NCBI GenBank assembly: GCA_902493535.1
Contig: CABUQG010000022.1
Span: 1 to 29,767, forward strand
DNA: 29,767 nucleotides
Source: an uncultured Collinsella sp.
Lineage (GTDB): Bacteria > Actinomycetota > Coriobacteriia > Coriobacteriales > Coriobacteriaceae
Reading direction: 5' to 3'
Shown: in pieces, positions 23,745 through 29,767 of the stretch
How the letters are laid out: each line of letters opens with the position of its first letter
Numbering within the stretch: position 1 is the first letter of the stretch
The notes under the pieces: generated by a model
Seen by the model: the letters and a program-made list of their open reading frames with translations, nothing else
What the model was told of the DNA's origin: nothing
Database searches by the model: none
Translations under genes and position numbers: made by a program

Positions 23745-26107
23745 GGATTCTCAAACTCTTTAAAAAGCACATCCTGGCACTGTTCGCAGCTATCGTACTT
23801 ATCGTAATCAGTTGCAACGCCGATCTGGCACTGCCTACCTACATGAGCGATATCGTCGACGTGGGCGTGCAGCAAGGCGGCATCGCCTCGCCCGTGCCCG
23901 ACACCATTCGCGCCGAATCGCTCGACGACCTCGAACTCTTCATGAGCGCCAAGGACGCCAAGGCTGTGGAGGCCGTGTTTAGCAAGGCTGACAAAAACGG
24001 CATTCGAACGTACAAGGGCACCGAGGAAGAGCGTGCCGATGGAGGCAAAATTACCGACATTATGAGCCTGCCCGAGACCGTCGTCCTTTCGCTCAACCAG
24101 GGCATCGACGCCGACTCCATGGGAGACATGACCGGCACGTCCAGCGAGAAAGACAGCGACGCCGCTCAGGCCATGCCCACGCCCGAGCAAATGGCAGCGA
24201 TGACGCCCGAGCAGCTCGCCGAGATGCAGCAGAAGGCCGCAGCGGCGCAGAATATGCAAAAGCAGATCGACGCCGACGGCGGCAAGATCACCATGAAGAG
24301 CCTGCGCCTGGGTGTCGAGGGCGGTCTGGTAGACCAAAGCAAGCTCGTCGAGGGCGCCAACGAAATGGCGGACAAAATGGGCTCCATGTCGGGCTCCATC
24401 GTCACCCAGCGCGCCGTGAGCTATGTACAGGACGAGTACAAGGCGCAGGGCATCGACCCCGCCGACGTGCAGAACGCCTACCTGGGCCGCATGGCGACCA
24501 CGATGTTTGGTCTGTGTCTGGTGTCGCTGGTCGCCACCATCCTGACCGGTGCCGTGGCTTCGCGCACCGCCTGCTCCATCGCACGCGACCTGCGCCGCGA
24601 GACCTTCAACAAGGTTATGCACTTCTCGCCGGCCGAGGTGGGCAAGTTTAGCCAGGCCTCGCTCATCACCCGCTGCACCAACGACATTCAGCAGATTCAG
24701 ATGGCCGCAACCCTGTTTATCCGCATGTGTCTGATGGCGCCCGTCATGGGCATCGTCGCCGTCATGCGCGTCCTGGCCAACCACACCGGCCTGGAGTGGA
24801 CCATCGCCGTGGCCATCATCGCGGTCTCGGCCGTCGTCGGCGTGCTTATGGGCCTCACTATGCCCAAATTCAAAAAGATGCAGAGCTTTGTGGACCGCGT
24901 GAACCTTACCGCCCGCGAGCTGCTCGACGGCCTTATGCCTATCCGCTCGTTCAACCGCGAGGAGCATGAGCTCGAGCGTTTTGACAAGGCTTCGCTCGAC
25001 CTGATGACCACGCAGCTCTACACCAACCGCGCCATGAGCTTTATGATGCCGCTCATGATGCTGGTCATGAATTGCATCACCGTGCTTATCGTCTGGTTTG
25101 GCGCGCAGGGCGTGTCCGACGGCGTGATGCAGGTCGGCAACATGATGGCGTTTATCTCCTACACCATGCAGATCGTCATGGCGTTTATGATCCTCACCAT
25201 GGTTTCGGTCATCCTGCCCCGCGCCGAGGTCGCAGCCGAGCGCGTGGAAGAGGTCATCACCTGCCCCACGAGCATCAACGACCCCTCCTCGCCCAAACTG
25301 CCCGCGACCAGCGCGTCACGCGGTGAGCTCACCTTCCGCGACGTGAGCTTCCAGTATCCCGATGCCCGCGCCGATGTCATCAGCGGCGTGAACTTCACCA
25401 CGCATGCCGGTCAGATGCTCGGCATCATTGGCTCCACGGGCTCGGGCAAGTCCACGCTCGTGCAGCTGATTCCGCGCCTGTACGACGTCACAGGCGGCAG
25501 CATTTCGCTCGACGGCATCGACGTGCGTGACATGACCCTTTCCGAGCTACGCCGCCGTATTGGTTATATCCCGCAGCAGGGTCGCCTGTTCTCGGGCACC
25601 GTCGAGAGCAACCTCAAGTTTGCCGGCGATATGGTGAGTGACGAGGATATGCGCCAGGCGGCACGCGTCGCCCAGGCGGAGGACTTTATCGCCGAGCGCG
25701 AGGGCGGCTACGACTCCCCCATCAGCCAGGGCGGATCCAATGTCTCGGGCGGCCAGCGCCAGCGCCTGGCCATCGCCCGCGCGTTGGCCAAAAAGCCCGA
25801 GGTCGTGGTGTTCGATGACTCGTTTAGTGCCCTCGACTACAAGACCGACGCGCGCCTGCGCGAGGAGCTGGCCAAAAACGTTACCGACGCCGCACTCGTG
25901 GTCGTGGCCCAGCGCATCGCGACCATCATGCACGCCGACCAGATCATCGTGCTCGACGACGGCCACGTGGTGGGCACCGGTACGCACGAGGAGCTGCTGC
26001 GCAGCTGCCCGGCGTACCTGGAGATCGCACAGTCGCAGCTTTCCGCCGAGGAGCTGGGGCTTACCCAAGAAGAAATTGCAGCCGTCACGGAAGGAGGCGA
26101 GCGCTAA
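23741..26107 (+). CDS. ABC exporter half-transporter with degenerate ATP site
   Basis: A 788-residue type I exporter subunit: six membrane segments, then a nucleotide-binding domain from about residue 525. A large insertion of about 190 residues lies between the first and second membrane segments, probably outside the cell, with a Met/Gln/Ala-rich part (AMPTPEQMAAMTPEQLAEMQ). Walker A is GSTGSGKST near residue 563 and the signature is VSGGQ near 668. Walker B is VVVFDDSFSALD, where Asp replaces the catalytic Glu. The switch loop is VVAQR with Gln instead of His. These substitutions mark the degenerate site of heterodimeric exporters. Start GTG; it overlaps marR by 4 bp and the second half by 1 bp. 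Confidence 0.93.
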   Translation: MRILKLFKKHILALFAAIVLIVISCNADLALPTYMSDIVDVGVQQGGIASPVPDTIRAESLDDLELFMSAKDAKAVEAVFSKADKNGIRTYKGTEEERADGGKITDIMSLPETVVLSLNQGIDADSMGDMTGTSSEKDSDAAQAMPTPEQMAAMTPEQLAEMQQKAAAAQNMQKQIDADGGKITMKSLRLGVEGGLVDQSKLVEGANEMADKMGSMSGSIVTQRAVSYVQDEYKAQGIDPADVQNAYLGRMATTMFGLCLVSLVATILTGAVASRTACSIARDLRRETFNKVMHFSPAEVGKFSQASLITRCTNDIQQIQMAATLFIRMCLMAPVMGIVAVMRVLANHTGLEWTIAVAIIAVSAVVGVLMGLTMPKFKKMQSFVDRVNLTARELLDGLMPIRSFNREEHELERFDKASLDLMTTQLYTNRAMSFMMPLMMLVMNCITVLIVWFGAQGVSDGVMQVGNMMAFISYTMQIVMAFMILTMVSVILPRAEVAAERVEEVITCPTSINDPSSPKLPATSASRGELTFRDVSFQYPDARADVISGVNFTTHAGQMLGIIGSTGSGKSTLVQLIPRLYDVTGGSISLDGIDVRDMTLSELRRRIGYIPQQGRLFSGTVESNLKFAGDMVSDEDMRQAARVAQAEDFIAEREGGYDSPISQGGSNVSGGQRQRLAIARALAKKPEVVVFDDSFSALDYKTDARLREELAKNVTDAALVVVAQRIATIMHADQIIVLDDGHVVGTGTHEELLRSCPAYLEIAQSQLSAEELGLTQEEIAAVTEGGER

Positions 26108-27963
26108 TGGCAGACGAGACCAAGACTCAGATTCCCAAGCCCACCCGTCAGCGTGGACCCATGGGCCGCATGGGTGGCATGCGCCGTGGCGAAAAGGCCA
26201 AGGACTTTAAGGGCACCATGAGGCAGCTGCTCGGATATATCGGCCAGCACAAGATTGCCGTGTTTGCCGCCGTCGCCTTTGCCGTGTGCTCGGTCATCTT
26301 TAATATTGTGGGACCAAAGGTGCTCGGCCAGGTCACCACCAAACTGTTCGAGGGCCTGGTTGCCAAGGTCAACGGTACCGGCGATGTCGACTTTAACTGG
26401 ATCGCCAAGACGCTCGGCTTTTTGCTCTGCCTGTATCTGGCAAGCTCTGTTTGCAGCCTCATCCAGGGCTGGCTCATGACCGGCGTCACGCAAAAGATCT
26501 GCTATCGCATGCGCAAGGAGATCGCCGCCAAGATCGCTGTCGTTCCAATGAGCTACTTCAACGGCCACAGCAAGGGCGACGTGCTCAGCCGCATCACCAA
26601 CGACGTCGATACGCTGGGCCAGTCGCTCAACCAGAGCGTGACCCAGCTTATTACGTCCGTCACGCAGATTATCGGCGTGCTCGTCATGATGCTGTCGATC
26701 AGCCTGCCGCTCACCGGCGTCACCGTGCTCACGCTGCCGGCCGCCGCGATTATCCTGACCGTAATGATTCACTTCTCGCAGCCATACTTCCGAGAGCAGC
26801 AGCAGGTTCTGGGTGCCGTCAACGGCATTATCGAGGAGGATTTTGCCGGCCAAAACGTCATTCAGGTGTTCGACCGCGCCGAGGCCTCAATCGAGGAGTT
26901 CGACCGTCAAAACGACCGCCTCTTTATTAGTGGCTGGCGCTCGCAGTTCCTGTCGGGCCTGATGATGCCGCTTATGAGCTTGGTGGGCAACATGGGCTAC
27001 GTGGGCGTCGTCGTGGTGGGCGCGCAGCTCGCACTGACCGGCAATGCCACGCCCGGCGACATCCAGAGCTTTATCCAGTACGTTCGCAACTTTACGCAAC
27101 CCGTGCAGCAGCTGGGCAACGTGAGCAACACGATGCAGTCGATGGCCGCCGCCACCGAGCGCGTGTTTGAGTTCCTGGCCGCGCCCGAGGAGGAGCAGAA
27201 GGCCGACGCGCAGATTCCCGAGAAGCGCCCCGGCCACGTGGAGTTTGACCATGTGAAGTTTGGCTACACGCCCGACAAGACCATCATCCACGACTTTAGC
27301 TGCGAGGCGCAGCCCGGCCAGACCATCGCCATCGTCGGTCCCACCGGCGCCGGCAAGACCACGCTCATCAAGCTGCTGCAGCGCTTCTACGATGTGGACG
27401 GCGGTTCGCTGCGTGTCGAGGGCGTCGACGTGCGCGACTGGGACCGCGCGGCGCTGCGCGGCGAGTTTGCCATGGTGCTGCAGGATACCTGGCTGTTTAA
27501 CGGCACCATCCGCGAGAACATCCGCTACGGACGCCCCGACGCGAGCGATGCCGAGGTCGAAGCCGCTGCGCGCGCCGCACGCTGCGACCACTTTATTCAT
27601 ACGCTCGCCGGCGGCTACGACTTTATGATCAACGAGGAGGGCACTAACCTGTCGCAGGGTCAGCGCCAGCTCGTGACCATTGCCCGTGCCATTTTGGCCG
27701 ACCGCCCGGCGCTCATTCTGGACGAGGCGACATCCAACGTCGATACCCGCACCGAGGAGCTCATCCAGCGCGCCATGGATGCGCTGATGCAGGGCCGTAC
27801 CAGCTTTGTCATCGCGCACCGCCTGTCCACGATCCGCAACGCCGACGTGATCTTGGTAATTCGCGACGGCGACATCGTCGAAAAGGGCACGCACGACGAG
27901 CTGCTCGCCCAGGGTGGCTTCTACGCCGACCTGTACAACTCGCAGTTCGACGAGGCGGCGTAA
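26107..27963 (+). CDS. ABC exporter half-transporter with canonical Walker B
   Basis: A 618-residue partner subunit: a basic N-terminal tail (residues 1-35, Arg/Gly/Met rich), six membrane segments, and a nucleotide-binding domain from about residue 375. Walker A is GPTGAGKTT near residue 411, Walker B LILDEATSNVD has the catalytic Glu, and the switch loop IAHRLST has its His. The signature is LSQGQ rather than LSGGQ. That variant faces the degenerate Walker B of the partner, so one site is weak and one hydrolyses, as in LmrCD-like drug exporters. Start and stop overlap as TAATG. Substrate unknown; drug or peptide export is inferred. A strong terminator ends the operon. Confidence 0.93.
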   Translation: MADETKTQIPKPTRQRGPMGRMGGMRRGEKAKDFKGTMRQLLGYIGQHKIAVFAAVAFAVCSVIFNIVGPKVLGQVTTKLFEGLVAKVNGTGDVDFNWIAKTLGFLLCLYLASSVCSLIQGWLMTGVTQKICYRMRKEIAAKIAVVPMSYFNGHSKGDVLSRITNDVDTLGQSLNQSVTQLITSVTQIIGVLVMMLSISLPLTGVTVLTLPAAAIILTVMIHFSQPYFREQQQVLGAVNGIIEEDFAGQNVIQVFDRAEASIEEFDRQNDRLFISGWRSQFLSGLMMPLMSLVGNMGYVGVVVVGAQLALTGNATPGDIQSFIQYVRNFTQPVQQLGNVSNTMQSMAAATERVFEFLAAPEEEQKADAQIPEKRPGHVEFDHVKFGYTPDKTIIHDFSCEAQPGQTIAIVGPTGAGKTTLIKLLQRFYDVDGGSLRVEGVDVRDWDRAALRGEFAMVLQDTWLFNGTIRENIRYGRPDASDAEVEAAARAARCDHFIHTLAGGYDFMINEEGTNLSQGQRQLVTIARAILADRPALILDEATSNVDTRTEELIQRAMDALMQGRTSFVIAHRLSTIRNADVILVIRDGDIVEKGTHDELLAQGGFYADLYNSQFDEAA

Positions 27964-27992
27964 AACCGGCAGCAAACAACCGCAATGCCAAG

Positions 27993-28028
27993 AAAACGGG
28001 GGCGCAGGACAACCTGCGCCCCCGTTTT
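27993..28028 (+). terminator. Strong terminator after the ABC exporter operon
   Basis: A perfect 16-bp stem (27993-28008 with 28013-28028) with an ACAA loop. The stem starts AAAACGGGGG and ends in TTTT, so it can serve both directions. It is 29 bp past the stop codon. Confidence 0.9.
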
Positions 28029-28089
28029 GTGTCCTCCGAGCCTCGAAACGCCTTCCCTGAGACCTCATTGACGGCGCTTTCCAGACCCC

Positions 28090-28319
28090 GTGGGCAAAAA
28101 ATGGCAAATATGAGTACTGTTACTTTTTTAGTATCAGCCAAAACAGCCTCAAACGACCTCCTTGCGGCCTCTATACGCCTTCAAATTAATCAAAACGCCC
28201 GTTAGCGGGCTTCTGCGTGGCAATGTTAATGAACATATTTTTCACTTTGTCTATTATCTTGCTAGACCGATATGCTACTAGATTAGCAACAGTACTCATA
28301 TTTGGCATTTTTTGCCCAC
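28090..28319. mobile_element. 230-bp element with 32-bp terminal inverted repeats
   Basis: Arms at 28090-28121 and 28288-28319 match at 31 of 32 positions as inverted repeats, starting GTGGGCAAAAAATG. Weaker symmetry (CT, TAGTA blocks) continues inward for about 15 bp. A small GCCCG/CGGGC hairpin lies in the centre near 28197. No transposase is encoded. Each arm contains ATGAGTACTGTT, opening short inward ORFs of 31 and 37 codons that both begin MSTV. It may be a MITE or a dispersed regulatory repeat. Confidence 0.6.
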
Positions 28320-28405
28320 AGGGTGTTTCCTGGGGAACCGACAATAGCCTTAGGGTCCCGCGCGACGCCACTCCCTCCCGGTATCCGCCGACGTTCCCCC
28401 ATATA

Positions 28406-28443
28406 AAACCTGCCAAAATAAACCTGTCCCTTTTGGCAGGTTT
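28406..28443 (+). promoter_or_regulatory. Hairpin ahead of aroF, possible attenuator
   Basis: AAACCTGCCAAAA (28406-28418) pairs perfectly with TTTTGGCAGGTTT (28431-28443). The loop carries a second AAACCTG (28420-28426) that could pair with the same 3' arm, so two exclusive folds are possible. It is about 100 bp before aroF. No leader peptide rich in aromatic codons is seen. Confidence 0.5.
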
Positions 28444-28541
28444 CGGGGCGGCGAGGGGTTGCACTTTAGCGTGCGACAGCGGATAATGCCGAACACTCGA
28501 CAATACGCTTATTGCTCTTTCTATAGATTGAGGAGGCCCCT

Positions 28542-29573
28542 ATGGCCATGGAATTCAAACGCAGGTTGCCGATCCCCATGGAGATCCGCGAGGAAATGCC
28601 GCTTTCCGCCGAGCTTACTGCCAAAAAACAGGCATTCGACGCCGAGGTCGCCAAGATCTTTACCGGCGAGGACGCGCGCAAGGTACTCATCATCGGCCCG
28701 TGCTCTGCCGACCGCGAGGATTCGGTGCTTGAGTACATGAACCGACTGGCCAAGACCGCCGAGGAGGTCAAAGACAAACTCATCATTATTCCGCGCGTCT
28801 ACACCAACAAGCCGCGCACCAAGGGCACCGGCTACAAGGGTCTGCTGCACAACCCCGACCCCGAGGCGCCCGATGACCTGCTCGAAGGCGTTAAGGCCAT
28901 CCGCCACATGCACCTGCGCGTTATTGAGGAAACGGGCTTCTTCACCGCCGACGAGATGCTCTATCCGTCCAACTACCAGTACCTCGTTGACCTGCTGAGC
29001 TATGTTGCCGTGGGCGCGCGCTCGGTCGAAAACCAGGAGCATCGCCTGGTATCGAGCGGCATTTCGGTGCCCGTGGGCATGAAGAACCCCACCGCCGGTT
29101 CCACCACCGTCATGCTCAACTCCATTTACGCCGCTCAGGCGCACCAGAGCTTCATCTTCCGCAACTGGGAGGTCGAATGCGACGGCAATCCGCTCGCGCA
29201 CGCCGTTATGCGTGGTTACATCGGTCTCGATGGGCGCACCTACCCCAACTACCACTACGAGCACCTGGAGCGCCTGGCCGAGCGCTATACCGAGCATGCC
29301 GGTTACGCCAACCCGGCGGCGGTCATCGACTGCAACCACGACAACTCGGGCAAGCGTCCGCTGGAGCAGTACCGCATTTGCAAAGAGGTGCTCGACAGCT
29401 GCCGCCGCAACGAGTCCATCTCCAAGCTGGTCAAGGGCTTTATGATCGAGTCCTACCTGGAGGACGGCAACCAGCCGGTCGACGGCGGCGTCTTTGGCAA
29501 GTCGATCACCGATCCGTGCCTGGGCTGGGAAAAGACCGACTACCTCATCCACGAGATCGCGGAGCGGATTTAG
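28542..29573 (+). CDS. aroF: 3-deoxy-7-phosphoheptulonate (DAHP) synthase
   Basis: Joins phosphoenolpyruvate and erythrose 4-phosphate, the first step to chorismate and aromatic amino acids. The 343-residue protein belongs to the AroF/G/H type I class: LIIGPCSADREDS, IPRVYTNKPRTKGTGYKGLLHNPDP, SGISVPVGMKNPTAGS and VIDCNHDNSGKRPLEQ are family blocks that supply substrate and metal ligands. No chorismate mutase domain is fused. A GAGGAGG ribosome site lies before the ATG at 28542. TATAGA near 28522 with TCGACA upstream is a weak promoter candidate. Feedback control by Phe, Tyr or Trp cannot be told from sequence; the symbol could equally be aroG or aroH. It is monocistronic with a terminator touching its stop codon. 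Confidence 0.94.
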   Translation: MAMEFKRRLPIPMEIREEMPLSAELTAKKQAFDAEVAKIFTGEDARKVLIIGPCSADREDSVLEYMNRLAKTAEEVKDKLIIIPRVYTNKPRTKGTGYKGLLHNPDPEAPDDLLEGVKAIRHMHLRVIEETGFFTADEMLYPSNYQYLVDLLSYVAVGARSVENQEHRLVSSGISVPVGMKNPTAGSTTVMLNSIYAAQAHQSFIFRNWEVECDGNPLAHAVMRGYIGLDGRTYPNYHYEHLERLAERYTEHAGYANPAAVIDCNHDNSGKRPLEQYRICKEVLDSCRRNESISKLVKGFMIESYLEDGNQPVDGGVFGKSITDPCLGWEKTDYLIHEIAERI

Positions 29574-29600
29574 TTACGCGGTTTTACCAAACCGCGTAAC
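29573..29600 (+). terminator. Terminator at the end of aroF
   Basis: GTTACGCGGTTT (29573-29584) and its exact complement (29589-29600) enclose a TACC loop. The stem starts on the last base of the aroF stop codon. No T-tract follows, so a second structure downstream may complete termination. Confidence 0.65.
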
Positions 29601-29613
29601 GGCTCGACGCTAC

Positions 29614-29712
29614 AAGCCCGCCAGAGCGGCAATCTGCCTTTCAACTTCGGCAGCATGACCAGAAGGTCAATGCCGCCTCGTTTCAAGGCACCTTGCTCGC
29701 TCTGGCGGGTTT
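29614..29712 (+). other. Branched structured element after aroF
   Basis: A closing stem of about 14 bp, with one G-U pair (29614-29627 with 29699-29712), encloses several helices: CTGCC/GGCAG (29634-29653), TGACC-AGAA-GGTCA (29656-29669), an outer GGCA/TGCC pair, and a short CAAG/CTTG hairpin. The 3' strand ends in GGGTTTT. It could be a complex terminator or a small structured RNA. The remaining 55 bp to the window end hold nothing I can name. Confidence 0.5.
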
Positions 29713-29767
29713 TCGCTCATATGACCCAATCCGCTGTCAAGAGCCACAATGGCCCCGCCGACCGCTT

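Noticed and set aside
23720..24967. 415-codon frame opposite the ABC exporter
   Set aside because: His/Gly-rich antisense shadow with no recognisable family.
28186..28503. 105-codon minus-strand frame through the inverted-repeat element
   Set aside because: It crosses the aroF leader hairpin and an element arm and has no ribosome site; only the short MSTV part is worth noting.
28521..29552. 343-codon frame opposite aroF
   Set aside because: Antisense shadow; aroF has a ribosome site and conserved family motifs.
29614..29712. tRNA or tmRNA gene
   Set aside because: No T-loop, anticodon arm geometry or CCA end.

Overview
The window is chromosomal DNA from a GC-rich, fermentative anaerobe. 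Three things suggest a gut actinobacterium of the Coriobacteriia, Collinsella being the best guess: glycyl-radical pyruvate formate-lyase metabolism, a sucrose PTS operon, and high GC coding DNA with AT-poor hairpin terminators. That identification is inference from gene content. No rRNA or tRNA genes were seen.

Region 1 (1-2430) is a type II CRISPR locus. Seven identical 36-bp repeats, with the array continuing off the left edge, end at a hairpin terminator. A convincing tracrRNA gene follows on the minus strand, with anti-repeat, nexus-like hairpin and terminator, then cas1 and cas2. No cas9 lies in the window. A small membrane ORF follows cas2. Region 2 (2569-3890) holds ogt (DNA alkylation repair), a MITE-like inverted-repeat element and a large 3'-UTR hairpin.

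Region 3 (3891-9183) is an aspartate-family amino acid cluster. lysC and asd run leftward and thrC and thrB run rightward, covering every step from aspartate to threonine except homoserine dehydrogenase. Region 4 (9442-14162, all minus) has engB, mtnN, a beta-lactamase-fold serine hydrolase, the PFL activase pflA and degV.

Region 5 (14439-20093) is a sucrose/fructoside operon: divergent GH32, then PTS EIIBC, then canonical sucrose-6-phosphate hydrolase. A LacI-type gene lies upstream. LacI-like operators sit exactly in the -35/-10 region of the operon and ahead of the regulator itself. Region 6 (20357-22745) is a split pyruvate formate-lyase. The 683-residue catalytic subunit keeps its Cys-Cys pair but stops before the glycyl-radical domain, which an 83-residue gene just downstream supplies.

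Region 7 (23255-28028) is a MarR regulator whose GTG start lies inside an inverted repeat, translationally coupled to two half-transporters of a heterodimeric ABC exporter with one degenerate ATP site. Region 8 (28090-29712) has another inverted-repeat element, a hairpin leader, aroF (DAHP synthase) and a branched structured element downstream.

A theme runs through the intergenic DNA: very long, near-perfect inverted repeats. Three of them, after asd, thrB and the glycyl-radical gene, share a conserved internal-loop motif with covarying base pairs and the same orientation to the upstream gene. This may be an undescribed structured 3'-UTR element family. The split PFL and this element family are the most interesting items in the window.
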